64,000 bases of DNA from Halodurantibacterium flavum (GCF_042681825.1 NZ_JBHUGH010000002.1:1-64000); one strand, 5' to 3'; shown: positions 8,346 to 16,469, counted from the first letter of the stretch. Made by a program: numbers and translations. The notes: generated by a model from the sequence alone, not told the origin.

Positions 8346-10145
8346 CTAGCCCGCGGCTTCCTCCAGACTTGCGGGCGCCCCGCAAAGGTTGAAGGCCGTG
8401 TCGACCAGGCTGAAATGCGAGAATGCCTGTGGAAAATTGCCGACCAGCCGCTTTTCCTTCCAGTCATATTGTTCCGACAGAAGGCCGAGGTCGTTGCGCA
8501 GCGACAGCAGCCGTTCGAACAGGGCGCGGGCCGCATCATGGCGGCCCTGAAGGACCATGTTGTCGGCCAGCCAGAAGCTGCAGGCCAGGAACGCCCCTTC
8601 ATCCCCCGGCAGCCCGTCGACCGATTCTTCGGGGTCGTAACGCAGCACAAGGCCGTCGCGCGTCAGATCGCGCTCGATCGCGGCCACGGTCGACCTGACC
8701 CGCGGGTCGTCGGCGGGCAGCAGACCGAACAGCGGTATCAGCAGGGCCGAAGCATCCAGTGCCTTGCTGCCATAGGCCTGCACAAAGGCGCCGCGACCCG
8801 TATCGAAGCCGCGGTCGAGGATCTCCTGCCGGATCTCGTCGCGCAGGGTCTCCCACCGGGCGACCGGCCCCTCCAGCCCGAACTTGCGCGCCGAGGCGAT
8901 GGCCCGGTCGAACGCGACCCAGGACATGAGCTTGCTGTGAACGAAATGCCGGCGCTCGCTGCGGACCTCCCAGATGCCTTCGTCCGGTTCGCGCCAGACA
9001 TCCTCCAGGTGGGACAGCAGGGCGTTCTGAAGGCCCGAACTGGCCTCATGCATCGTCAGCCCGTGACAGCGGGCCTGGTGCAACGTGTCGATCACGCTGC
9101 CAAAGACATCCACCTGCAACTGCCCATAGGCCGCATTGCCGATCCGCACCGGCGAAGATCCGCGATAGCCCGGCAGCCAGCCGGCCTCGATCTCTTCGCT
9201 GCGATGTTCGCCCGCGATGCCGTAAAGCGGCTGGGCCTGATGGGCCGCGCCGGCGATCGCCCGCAGCAGCCAGTCGCACCATGCCTCGGCCTCGGTCCGG
9301 TAACCCGCGCTGACCAGCGAGTGCAGCGTGAAGGTGGCATCCCGCAACCAGCAGAAGCGGTAGTCCCAGTTGCGGCTGCCGCCGATCTCTTCGGGCAGCG
9401 ATGTGGTCGTTGCGGCGATGATCCCGCCGGTGGGTCGATAGGTCATCGATTTGGCGGTGATCAGGGAACGGACCACCGCGTCGCGCCAGGGGCCGTCATA
9501 GGTGCACCGCCCGGCCCATTCGGTCCAGTAGCGTTCAGTGTCCTTCAACGCGCGCCCGGCTTCGCATATCTCCGGCGGCGGCAGGTGCGAGGCTTCATGT
9601 GCCAGCACGAAGGAAAGCGTCTGCCCCTCGGATACGGTGAAGCGCGCGGTGATCGTACCGTCGCGGGCATCCACGGGGACGGGCGCGTCCAGCACAACCG
9701 CATGGGGCCCGGCCACCGCCCGCAGGCGGTCGCCGCCCTCGATCGGGCTGATCCAGGGCACCAGCCGCCCATAGTCGAACCGAAGGGCAAGTTCGGTCGT
9801 CATCCGAACCTGCCCGCGCAGCCCGGTGACGATGCGGACGAGGTCCGACACCTCCTGGTCGCCGCGCCGGGGCATGAAATCGGTGATGCGGACGGCGCCG
9901 CCCTCGCATTCGAACTCGGTCTCCAGGATCAGGGTCTCGTCGCGATAGCGCCGTGACGACCGCCGGATCCCCGTTTCGGGGGCAAGAAGCCAGCGACCGT
10001 TTCGCGGGGTTCCCAGCAGCGCGGCGAAACACGCCCCCGAATCGAAACGCGGCCAGCAGAGCCAGTCGATCGACCCGTCCTTGCCGACCAGCGCCGCGGT
10101 CTCGCAATCGCCGACCAGCCCGTAATCCGCAATTTCGAGGCTCAT
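8346..10145 (-). CDS. GH15 glucoamylase/trehalase-family glycoside hydrolase
   Basis: 599-residue cytoplasmic protein (no signal peptide). The N-terminal ~200 residues are a beta-rich domain starting IADYGLVGDCETAALVGKDGSIDWLCWPRFDS, the hallmark of bacterial GH15 trehalase/glucoamylase-like proteins. The (alpha/alpha)6 catalytic barrel follows, with GSRNWDYRFCWLRDATFTL near residue 260 and the late FLACSFWLADN segment. It should cleave an alpha-linked glucan or trehalose; the exact substrate cannot be read from sequence. Its ATG overlaps the stop of the upstream transducer-like gene (ATGA), making it the last gene of a three-gene minus-strand operon. Confidence 0.9.
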   Translation of the reverse strand: MSLEIADYGLVGDCETAALVGKDGSIDWLCWPRFDSGACFAALLGTPRNGRWLLAPETGIRRSSRRYRDETLILETEFECEGGAVRITDFMPRRGDQEVSDLVRIVTGLRGQVRMTTELALRFDYGRLVPWISPIEGGDRLRAVAGPHAVVLDAPVPVDARDGTITARFTVSEGQTLSFVLAHEASHLPPPEICEAGRALKDTERYWTEWAGRCTYDGPWRDAVVRSLITAKSMTYRPTGGIIAATTTSLPEEIGGSRNWDYRFCWLRDATFTLHSLVSAGYRTEAEAWCDWLLRAIAGAAHQAQPLYGIAGEHRSEEIEAGWLPGYRGSSPVRIGNAAYGQLQVDVFGSVIDTLHQARCHGLTMHEASSGLQNALLSHLEDVWREPDEGIWEVRSERRHFVHSKLMSWVAFDRAIASARKFGLEGPVARWETLRDEIRQEILDRGFDTGRGAFVQAYGSKALDASALLIPLFGLLPADDPRVRSTVAAIERDLTRDGLVLRYDPEESVDGLPGDEGAFLACSFWLADNMVLQGRHDAARALFERLLSLRNDLGLLSEQYDWKEKRLVGNFPQAFSHFSLVDTAFNLCGAPASLEEAAG

Positions 10146-10519
10146 GCGCCCGCCGCCGGAAAGGCCATCGTGGACAGAAGCGCCACATTGGGATGGCGGC
10201 TGTCCAGACGGGTGTGCTGGACGACGACCGGCAGATCGGACCGGATGACCGAGGCGTAATCCGTGTCGCGGGGCACTGGCGCCGGATCGTCCAGGTCGTT
10301 GAACCGCAGGTGCAGTGTGCGCCGCGCCGGCACGGTGATGTGGTATGGGCCCGCCGGGTCACGATCGGAAAAGTAAAGCGTGATGGTGACCCGCGTGTCC
10401 CGGTCGTTCGCATTCAGGATGCAGGCCGTTTCATGCGAAAGAAAGCTGGGATCGTCGTTCAGGCTTTGCCCGGGGATCATGCCCTCGGGGATGACCCATG
10501 TCTGATGTCCGATCGTCAT
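10142..10519 (-). CDS. Sensory rhodopsin transducer-like (ASRT-family) protein
   Basis: 125-residue protein that matches, from memory, the Anabaena sensory rhodopsin transducer family nearly end to end: TWVIPEGMIPG, FLSHETACILN, VTITLYFSDRDPAGPY, PARRTLHLRFNDLDDPAP, DYASVIRSDLPVVVQHTRLDSR, ALLSTMAF. The Anabaena protein is a small soluble beta-sandwich tetramer reported to bind sugars and DNA. No rhodopsin gene lies nearby, so a light role is not supported. Start ATG 10519 has AAGGGA upstream; a longer frame reaching 10576 has no ribosome site and would overlap the SDR gene. Sits between an SDR and a GH15 gene with a 4-base overlap to the latter. Confidence 0.9.
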   Translation of the reverse strand: MTIGHQTWVIPEGMIPGQSLNDDPSFLSHETACILNANDRDTRVTITLYFSDRDPAGPYHITVPARRTLHLRFNDLDDPAPVPRDTDYASVIRSDLPVVVQHTRLDSRHPNVALLSTMAFPAAGA

Positions 10520-10532
10520 TCTGTGGTCCCTT

Positions 10533-11546
10533 TCAGCGTCCGTTGTTCCAGAGCCGCCCGAGTGCGGCCCCCGCAAGACCGGCGGCCAGCAGCGCGCCCG
10601 CCGCGGTGCCCAGCACCGCGACCGAGGCCGGCACCATCGCGGCCGACTGCCGCGCCTCGTCCCCGAAGGGGCCGCTGACCCGATGCAGGCCGCTGACCGG
10701 CCGGGTCAGGTTGTCGGGCCGGTCCGGCCGGGCTGGCGCCGCGCGTTCCTGCCCCTCGACCGCGCCGCGTACCAGAAACCAGTCGGCGATGGCCGGCGAC
10801 AGCAGGCTGCCGATGACCGTCCGGATGGTGCTGCTGCCCAGCCAGTATTCGCGCCGGGGCCGGGCGGCGGCGCGCAGGATGGCCCGCGCCGCGACCTCGG
10901 GGGCAAAGACCGGGGCCACGGGGCGTGGCTGGTGGCCCGTCCGCGTCCGGGCCCAGTCGAACTGCGGCGTGTTGATCGCCGGCAAATGCACCGTTGTGAC
11001 GCGGATAGCGCTGCCATCGTGCAAAAGCTCGGTCCGCAGTGATTCCGTGAAGCCCTGGATGGCATGTTTCGCCGCGCAATAGGGCGCCTGCAACGGAATC
11101 CCCCGCCAGGCAAGCGCCGATCCGACCTGCACGATGGTGCCGCGGTCACGCTGCTCCATCATCTTCAGGGCGGCCTGCGTACCATGAACATAGCCAAGAT
11201 AGCTCACTTCGGTCACGCGGCGGAACTCTTGGGGGGTCAGGTCGCGCACCTTGCCAAAGACAGTGGTCATGGCGTTGTTCACCCAGACGGCGATCGGCCC
11301 AAGATGCCGCTCGACCGCTTCGGCGGCGGCTGTGACGGCCGCGGCATCGGCCATGTCGACTGCGAGGCGCTGGCTGCGCACGCCCATCGGCCGCAGTTCG
11401 TCCTGCAGGGCGGTCAGCGCGGCTTCGTCCCGCGCGATCAGCCCCAGTCGCGCGCCCTGCTGCGCAAAAGCCAGCGCGGTCGCCCGGCCCACACCCGCCG
11501 TGGCACCGGTTATCACGACCACCTTGCCGCGAAACCCGTCTTCCAT
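10533..11546 (-). CDS. SDR family oxidoreductase with C-terminal membrane segment
   Basis: 337-residue short-chain dehydrogenase. Residues 1-240 form the SDR domain: VVVITGATAGVGRATAL, the NNA motif in WVNNAMTT, and catalytic Y-x3-K in YCAAKHAIQGF. The last ~30 residues (VLGTAAGALLAAGLAGAALGRLW) are hydrophobic and end in basic residues, consistent with a C-terminal membrane anchor. ATG 11546 is chosen because AGGGGAGAG lies just upstream; the frame stays open further 5' but is not SDR-like. First gene of the SDR/transducer-like/GH15 operon, 13 bases before the next start. Substrate unknown. Confidence 0.85.
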   Translation of the reverse strand: MEDGFRGKVVVITGATAGVGRATALAFAQQGARLGLIARDEAALTALQDELRPMGVRSQRLAVDMADAAAVTAAAEAVERHLGPIAVWVNNAMTTVFGKVRDLTPQEFRRVTEVSYLGYVHGTQAALKMMEQRDRGTIVQVGSALAWRGIPLQAPYCAAKHAIQGFTESLRTELLHDGSAIRVTTVHLPAINTPQFDWARTRTGHQPRPVAPVFAPEVAARAILRAAARPRREYWLGSSTIRTVIGSLLSPAIADWFLVRGAVEGQERAAPARPDRPDNLTRPVSGLHRVSGPFGDEARQSAAMVPASVAVLGTAAGALLAAGLAGAALGRLWNNGR

Positions 11547-11574
11547 TGCAACTCTCCCCTTGAACCTCATGACG

Positions 11575-11599
11575 AACGCGGCAAGCGGCGATTTGTTCT
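11575..11599 (-). promoter_or_regulatory. EcfG-like general-stress promoter
   Basis: On the minus strand the sequence reads AGAAC-N16-CGTT, one base off the alphaproteobacterial EcfG consensus GGAAC-N16/17-CGTT. The CGTT box ends 28 bases upstream of the SDR start codon, giving a short leader with the AGGGGAGAG ribosome site. This would place the SDR/transducer-like/GH15 operon in the general stress regulon. Confidence 0.5.
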
Positions 11600-11829
11600 G
11601 TGTTGCCTGTGCGGTTCCTTCGCGAACGTGGAATATTACGGGCTGCCATTGCCGGCAGATTTTCCCGGGAACGATGTGCTGAAGCCGGAGGAACTGGACT
11701 TTGCGCGCGATATCCGGTTCGGCATCGCCAGCGGAATGGTTCCTTGATGAACTCATCCGCGCCGGGGCGGCCGTGACTGGCATCCCCGACTGATACCGAT
11801 GCCCCGGCCAGTCCGGCCGGGGCGCGCGG

Positions 11830-12579
11830 TCACGCAGCCGCGGCAGCCAGCGTGACCGCGTCCGCGCCGGCGGGGATGCGGAACGGCGACCGGGCATCGG
11901 TCACCGCCTGCCAGACGGCGTGGGCCACGTCGCTTGCGGTGGTGATTTCGGCGGGTTGCTGCGCCGCGGCTGAAAACACCTGCCTGGCCCAGTCGGCATA
12001 GGCCTCGGGGATCGCGTTCTGCGACCGGGCCCGCGCCGTCGCGCTGAACGAGGTTTCGGGAGCACGGCCGGGATTGATGAGCCGCACGCGGACGCCGAAC
12101 GGCTCCGCCTCCAGCGCAAGGACCTCGCTGAACGCCTCGACCGCGGCCTTGCTGGCCGTATAGGCGGAAAGCATCGGCAGCGGCTTGAGCGTCACGGCGG
12201 ACGAGACGTTGACGATCACACCTGATCCTTGTGCGCGGAAGCCGGGCAGCAGGGCCTGCGTCATCGCCATCGTCCCGAAGGTGTTCAGTTCGAAAAGTTC
12301 ACGCGTCGCGTCGATCGACACACCTTCCAGCGCGCCCATGAGGCCGGCCCCCGCATTGTTGACAAGGGCGTCCACCGGCCCCGCCTCGGCCACGGCGCGC
12401 GCGATGCTGGCGGCGTCGGTCACGTCGAGCGGGATGATCCGCAGACGCTCCGATACGGGCAGCAGGTCCTCGCGCGGGGTGCGCATGGTGGCAATGACAT
12501 TCCAGTCGCGGTCAAGGAAATGGCGGGCGGTTTCCAGCCCGAAGCCGGACGAACTGCCGGTGATGAGGATGGTGTTCAT
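11830..12579 (-). CDS. SDR family oxidoreductase
   Basis: 249-residue short-chain dehydrogenase: ILITGSSSGFGLETARHF at the N-terminus, NNAGAG near residue 80, NVSS, and catalytic Y-x3-K in YTASKAAVEAF. Start ATG 12579 has GGAG upstream; the longer open frame to 12843 runs into the upstream gene and is not SDR-like. It lies 58 bases behind the hydrolase gene on the same strand, and both are probably controlled by the divergent TetR gene. Substrate not predictable. Confidence 0.88.
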   Translation of the reverse strand: MNTILITGSSSGFGLETARHFLDRDWNVIATMRTPREDLLPVSERLRIIPLDVTDAASIARAVAEAGPVDALVNNAGAGLMGALEGVSIDATRELFELNTFGTMAMTQALLPGFRAQGSGVIVNVSSAVTLKPLPMLSAYTASKAAVEAFSEVLALEAEPFGVRVRLINPGRAPETSFSATARARSQNAIPEAYADWARQVFSAAAQQPAEITTASDVAHAVWQAVTDARSPFRIPAGADAVTLAAAAA

Positions 12580-12637
12580 GAAAATCTCCAGTACGGTGGT
12601 TGTGGTGACAGGGAAGGGTGGGGTGCGGGCCTCTGGC

Positions 12638-13579
12638 TCACTTCGTCTCGATGCGGCCCTCCGGTGTGGCATGGGCAGTGATCGCGGCGACGGCTTCGGC
12701 CCAGGCAGCGTCACCGGGATAAAGCGAACTGCGCAGGAACGCGGTCGAGAGGTGCTGGACCGCCGCGACCCGCTCTGGCCGGTTATCCGTCGTCTCGCGC
12801 GCCTCGTAACCGGGAATACCGCCCAGGGAGTGTTCCCCGCCAAAGGCAGTGAACAGCGCTTTTGGCGACGGGCTCAGGTCATAGGCGTCGCGCCACCAGC
12901 CCGCCCCGCGTGTCGACAGGCCGCCCAAGTCATGATCGCCCACGATAATCAGCGTTGGCGCCGTCATGGTCGCGAAATCCGGGTAGAGGAACGGAAAGGT
13001 GCGGGCCGCATGTTCGGTCAGGTCGTCCCCGCGGCCCGGCGCGGCCAGCAGCACGCCTGCCTTGACGCGGTCGTCCTTTCGATCGACCACCGATCCCGTA
13101 TCCGGATCGGGATGGGTCGCGCCGAGCAACGTGCCCGCGGTCTGCCCGCCCCATGAATGACCGGCGACCGCGATCCGCCCGCGATCGAGCCTGCCCCGGA
13201 ACATCGGCGCCGCCTGCTCGATCTGGTCGAGGCTATCCAGAATGGCTGTCAGGTCTTCCTCGCGGTGGCGCCAGAACTGCGGGCGGCGGGGATCGTCGGC
13301 CCCAAGGCCGAGCATCCGCGAATCGAGATGCGTAGGCTGGATGACGACAAAGCCCTGTGCCGCCCAATGATCGGCAAGCGGGCCATAGGCATGAAGCGAC
13401 TGGCCATTGCCGTGCGAGAAGAGGATGACCGGCAGCGCGTCGCCTGCGACGGGGCCCGAGACCCGCAGCTGCAGGTCAATCCCCCGCGCCGCAGAAGAGG
13501 GCAGGGCAATGGGCGCGACGGACACGACGGGGGGCAGGGTGTCGGGCATGGTGCGGAGATGGGGGAACAGGCTGGACAT
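12638..13579 (-). CDS. Alpha/beta hydrolase, PAF-acetylhydrolase/dienelactone hydrolase-like
   Basis: 313 residues with a classical alpha/beta-hydrolase layout. VILFSHGNGQS carries the oxyanion-hole HG, the nucleophile elbow is GHSWGG (Ser142), THLIIVGDHD-like strand PTLIIVGDHDL precedes the acid, and GGEHSL gives the likely catalytic His. The early PAF-acetylhydrolase-like features (HGNG, THLDSR) point to a predicted dienelactone hydrolase/esterase. No signal peptide. First gene of a pair with the SDR at 11830; its start region carries two operators shared with the divergent TetR gene. Confidence 0.82.
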   Translation of the reverse strand: MSSLFPHLRTMPDTLPPVVSVAPIALPSSAARGIDLQLRVSGPVAGDALPVILFSHGNGQSLHAYGPLADHWAAQGFVVIQPTHLDSRMLGLGADDPRRPQFWRHREEDLTAILDSLDQIEQAAPMFRGRLDRGRIAVAGHSWGGQTAGTLLGATHPDPDTGSVVDRKDDRVKAGVLLAAPGRGDDLTEHAARTFPFLYPDFATMTAPTLIIVGDHDLGGLSTRGAGWWRDAYDLSPSPKALFTAFGGEHSLGGIPGYEARETTDNRPERVAAVQHLSTAFLRSSLYPGDAAWAEAVAAITAHATPEGRIETK

Positions 13580-13605
13580 CGTATCTCGGGCCTCCTACGT
13601 ATCAA

Positions 13606-13622
13606 ACGGATCGCTGATCCGA
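13606..13622. promoter_or_regulatory. TetR operator, site 1
   Basis: Inverted repeat CGGATC-GCT-GATCCG in the 91-base spacer between the divergent hydrolase and TetR genes. Its core CGGATC...TGATCCG is shared with the second site, 26 bases away centre to centre. Confidence 0.62.
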
Positions 13623-13631
13623 TACCGATAT

Positions 13632-13648
13632 ACGGATCAATGATCCGT
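13632..13648. promoter_or_regulatory. TetR operator, site 2 (perfect palindrome)
   Basis: Perfect 17-base palindrome ACGGATCA-A-TGATCCGT, ending 22 bases before the TetR start codon. Paired with site 1, it fits an autoregulatory TetR operator that also controls the divergent hydrolase-SDR pair. Confidence 0.68.
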
Positions 13649-13670
13649 TTAGCAAGGGGGTGAAATAGGC

Positions 13671-14312
13671 ATGTCGGAATCGCGGCCTGAATCGCGTCAC
13701 GCGGGCGCGTCGGCGGCGCCGGGCAGGGACCTGGCCGGGACGCGCGCGCCGCGGCTGCGCGCCGATGCCCGCCGAAACGAAGAGGCGATTCTGGAGGCCG
13801 CAAAGATCGTCTTTGCGCGGTCAGGGGTCGATGCGCCGATCCGGGAAATCGCGACCGGGGCCGGTGTCGGGCTGGGCACGCTCTATCGACGGTTCCCGAC
13901 CCGCGCCGATCTGGTGGCCGCCGTGTTCCGGCGCGAGGTTGACGCCTGCGCCGATGCGGCGGGGCCGCTTGCCGCCAAGGGCGGGCCGGTCGAGGCGCTG
14001 TCCGGCTGGCTGATGCTCTATACGCGGTTCCTGGCCACCAAGCAGGGGTTGGCCGCCGCGCTTCATTCGGGCGATGCGGCATTTGCGGCCTTGCCCGACT
14101 ATTTCCGGGCCCGGTTCGAACCCGCGCTGTCGATGCTGCTCAGGACCGCCGCCGATGCGGGCGAGATCCGTTCCGACATCGCGCCCTATGATCTGCTGCG
14201 CGCGATCGGCAACCTTGCCGTGGCATCCGGGAACGACGGGGCGGCACATATCGAACGCATGGTCATGCTGCTGCTTGATGGCCTGCGTTATGGGGCGCCA
14301 AAGAGAAAATAG
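13671..14312 (+). CDS. TetR/AcrR family transcriptional regulator
   Basis: 213 residues. The N-terminal helix-turn-helix is clear (residues ~25-75: ARRNEEAILEAAKIVFA, IREIATGAGVGLGTLYRRFPTRADLVAAVF), followed by a variable ligand-binding helical domain. The first ~24 residues (SESRPESRHAGAS...) are a disordered-looking extension, so a later start is possible. It is divergent from the hydrolase-SDR pair with two matching palindromes between them, so local autorepression is likely. Its stop is 9 bases from the convergent ohrR stop. Ligand unknown. Confidence 0.9.
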   Translation: MSESRPESRHAGASAAPGRDLAGTRAPRLRADARRNEEAILEAAKIVFARSGVDAPIREIATGAGVGLGTLYRRFPTRADLVAAVFRREVDACADAAGPLAAKGGPVEALSGWLMLYTRFLATKQGLAAALHSGDAAFAALPDYFRARFEPALSMLLRTAADAGEIRSDIAPYDLLRAIGNLAVASGNDGAAHIERMVMLLLDGLRYGAPKRK

Positions 14313-14321
14313 CCGGGACGG

Positions 14322-14759
14322 TCACTTTGCCTCGTCCGTCAGGGCGGCGCGGAGGCGGCGAACTTCCTGGTTGAGCGCGACGATCTCTTTTGCGGTCATG
14401 CCCGCTTTGGCGAAAAGAGCTTCGCCCAGACAGCGGCTCTGTTCGCTCAGCATCTTGCCCTTATCGGTCAAGCTCACCTGGACGCTGCGTTCATCCTCGG
14501 CGCTGCGCGTGCGGCGCACCAGTGACGCGGCTTCCAGCCGCTTGACCAGTGGGGTGATCGTGCTCGATTCAAGGTCAAGCCGGGCGGCGATCTTGCCGAT
14601 GCTCAGGCCATCGTTCTCCCACAGGACGTTCAGCACGAGATACTGCGGATAGGTGATTCCGAGCCTGTCGAGCAGCGGCTTGTAGAGCCGGCTGACCGCC
14701 AAGGATGTGGAATAGAGCGAAAAGCACAACTGGAGTTCGAGGGGGGTGTTCTGGGTCAT
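14322..14759 (-). CDS. ohrR: Organic-peroxide-sensing repressor OhrR (MarR family)
   Basis: 145-residue MarR-type regulator. The N-terminal segment LELQLCFSLYSTS carries Cys12, which matches the peroxide-sensing Cys of OhrR. The wing-helix region GLSIGKIAARLDLESSTITPLVKRLE and the wing RSAEDERSVQVSLT follow. OhrR represses ohr until organic hydroperoxides oxidise that Cys. It is divergent from ohr, with three copies of an ATTATCnCGC-type motif in the 121-base spacer. I chose ATG 14759; a GTG at 14774 in the same frame adds five residues without a ribosome site. Confidence 0.92.
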   Translation of the reverse strand: MTQNTPLELQLCFSLYSTSLAVSRLYKPLLDRLGITYPQYLVLNVLWENDGLSIGKIAARLDLESSTITPLVKRLEAASLVRRTRSAEDERSVQVSLTDKGKMLSEQSRCLGEALFAKAGMTAKEIVALNQEVRRLRAALTDEAK

Positions 14760-14781
14760 GCGATTGCTTACCACGATCTTG

Positions 14782-14864
14782 TTTATCGCGGCAATAAAAA
14801 AGCTGGACGCATGAGAGCAAATGCACTAGATGACGATTAGCGCGATAATGATTTGCGTGATAAT
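14782..14864. promoter_or_regulatory. Three OhrR-operator-like motifs
   Basis: Three related AT-flanked motifs in the ohrR-ohr spacer: TTATCGCGGCAATAA (14783-14797), ATTAGCGCGATAAT (14836-14849; 12 of 14 positions symmetric) and ATTTGCGTGATAAT (14851-14864). The last two are 15 bases apart, about 1.5 helical turns, just upstream of the ohr ribosome site AGGAG. The sequence differs from the TACAATT-type box of Bacillus. Confidence 0.5.
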
Positions 14865-14880
14865 CAGATAAGGAGCCATC

Positions 14881-15303
14881 ATGTCGGTAAACGTTCTTTA
14901 CACCACCAAGGCCACCTCCACCGGCGGTCGCGAAGGTAAGTCAGTGATCGAGGGCGGGCGGGAAATTGCGCTGTCCACACCAAAGGAACTGGGTGGCAAC
15001 GGGGGCGACGGTGCCAACCCGGAACAGCTCTTTGCGGCCGGTTACTCCGCCTGCTTCCTCGGCGCGCTCAAGGCGATTGCATCTCAGGCCAAGGTGAAGA
15101 TCCCGCAAGACGCTTCGATCACTGCGACCGTCGGCATCGGCCCGCGCAGCGAAGGCGGCTTTGGGATCACGACCGAGCTGGAGATCAGCCTGCCGGGTCT
15201 TTCCCGTGAGGAAGCAGAACGGGCGGTAGAGCTCGCGCATCAGACCTGTCCCTACTCGAACGCGACCAGAAACAACGTCGATGTCGTATTGACCATCGTC
15301 TGA
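14881..15303 (+). CDS. ohr: Organic hydroperoxide resistance protein Ohr
   Basis: 140-residue OsmC/Ohr-family thiol peroxidase that reduces organic hydroperoxides. Both active-site cysteines are present: Cys58 in AAGYSACFLGAL and Cys123 in HQTCPYSNATRNN, along with the N-terminal LYTTKATSTGGREG. Length is standard. AGGAG lies 5 bases before the ATG. Paired with divergent ohrR, so induction by organic peroxides is expected. The function call is secure. Confidence 0.97.
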   Translation: MSVNVLYTTKATSTGGREGKSVIEGGREIALSTPKELGGNGGDGANPEQLFAAGYSACFLGALKAIASQAKVKIPQDASITATVGIGPRSEGGFGITTELEISLPGLSREEAERAVELAHQTCPYSNATRNNVDVVLTIV

Positions 15304-15613
15304 AATCCATTGGTCCCAATATCCGTCTCCGGGGGCGTCCTCGGGGACGGGAATTGACGTTGACCCTTGGCCTGACGCCTTGGGGAACCTGACGCCCTGG
15401 GAGACCCGGCAAACTCATTCCGAGAACATGGGTCTGAATGGACCACACATCCGGTACCGGGCATCCGGTCAACTTCTTCTGGATTAAAGTGGCACATGAG
15501 TTACGACAGGAAGAAGAAGGCAGTTTCCGGCCTGCACCTTTGTGGTTTTGTGGTGCTGCGACCGTCGGGCCAATGATCGGCAGAAAACACGAAACTACCG
15601 GAAGGAGGCATTT
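15304..15613. other. Intergenic spacer between ohr and an SDR gene
   Basis: No gene recognised. The short near-repeat CGTCC-TCG-GGGACG (about 15338-15351) can form a small hairpin and may end ohr transcription. Two imperfect copies of CCTGACGCC(T)TGGG lie near 15370-15400. A purine-rich GAAGGAGG (15601-15608) is the ribosome site of the next gene. Confidence 0.4.
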
Positions 15614-16333
15614 ATGAGATTGCAGGGAAAGATTGCGATCGTGACCGGGGCCTCCCGCGGCATCGGCTTTGGTATCGCTGAGGCATTCGCCGCCGAAGGA
15701 GCAAAGGTCATAGCGGCAAGCCGCAGCGCACCCGCGGGCGGCTATCCGCGCGGCGTCGAGATGGTTGAACTGGACGTAACAAGCGAGACCGCTTGGTCTC
15801 GCGTCGCGGAGGGGACGCTGTCAAAGTACGGTCGGATAGATGTTCTCGTCAACAATGCCGGTATCGTGGCCTATGAACCGCTGGAAGAACTCGACCTGAA
15901 GTCCTGGAACCATGTGATCGGCGTGAACCAAACAGGTGTCTTTCTCGGCATGAGGGCGGTCATTCCCGCGATGAAGAGGCAGGGAGCGGGGGCGATCATC
16001 AACGTCTCGTCGATCTATGGTAGTGCCGCCGCGCCCGGAGCGTATGCCTACCATGCGAGCAAGGGTGCCGTGCTGATGATGACCAGGAATGCGGCGATCA
16101 CCTATGCCGGCGACGGAATTCGGGTGAATTCCGTGTTGCCCGGGTTCATTGATACGCCGATGACCCAGTCACAGGACCCGGAGGTAAACAAGTATGTGGT
16201 CGGGCTGACCCCGATGGGCCGCGCGGGCACGCCTGCGGAAATTGCGAATGGCTGTGTCTTTCTCGCGAGTGACGAGTCGTCTTTCATGACCGGGAGCGAA
16301 CTGGTGATCGACGGCGGGTATCTGGCTCGGTGA
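15614..16333 (+). CDS. SDR family oxidoreductase (glucose-1-dehydrogenase-like)
   Basis: 239-residue classical SDR: KIAIVTGASRGIGFGIAEAF, VLVNNAG, NVSSIYG, catalytic Y-x3-K in YHASKGAVLMM, and the C-terminal FMTGSELVIDGGYLAR. The start at 15614 is fixed by a strong GAAGGAGG ribosome site. It is a single gene on its strand, convergent with the flavin monooxygenase, and could serve the adjacent catabolic locus. The subfamily resembles 3-oxoacyl-ACP reductase/glucose dehydrogenase annotations, but the substrate is not predictable. Confidence 0.88.
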   Translation: MRLQGKIAIVTGASRGIGFGIAEAFAAEGAKVIAASRSAPAGGYPRGVEMVELDVTSETAWSRVAEGTLSKYGRIDVLVNNAGIVAYEPLEELDLKSWNHVIGVNQTGVFLGMRAVIPAMKRQGAGAIINVSSIYGSAAAPGAYAYHASKGAVLMMTRNAAITYAGDGIRVNSVLPGFIDTPMTQSQDPEVNKYVVGLTPMGRAGTPAEIANGCVFLASDESSFMTGSELVIDGGYLAR

Positions 16334-16339
16334 AGCTCT

Positions 16340-16364
16340 GGCAGCCCGGGGGAACAGCGCTGCC
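16340..16364. terminator. Weak hairpin after the SDR gene
   Basis: GGCAGC (16340-16345) and GCTGCC (16359-16364) pair around a 13-base loop, 6 bases past the SDR stop, in the spacer between convergent genes. No T run follows. Confidence 0.3.
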
Positions 16365-16469
16365 TCAAAGACGGTTCGCGAGACACGCGTCACTTTCCGT
16401 ACGACAAGGGCGGCGGCAAAGATGTGCTGCCTCAAGGCCTTCCTGATCCTCGCCAGCGCCAGCCGAGGC

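Noticed and set aside
8049..9956. Long + strand open frame across the GH15 gene
   Set aside because: Antisense shadow of the GH15 gene; Arg/Gln-rich with no motif.
10142..10519. Light-sensing system based on the ASRT-like protein
   Set aside because: No rhodopsin, retinal synthesis or phototaxis gene in the window.
10520..10576. Longer start of the ASRT-like protein at 10576
   Set aside because: It overlaps the SDR coding end and lacks a ribosome site; ATG 10519 has AAGGGA.
15490..15505. TGGCAC-N5-TTACG as a sigma-54 promoter for the SDR gene
   Set aside because: The -12 element does not match TTGCA/T, and there is no sigma-54 activator gene nearby.
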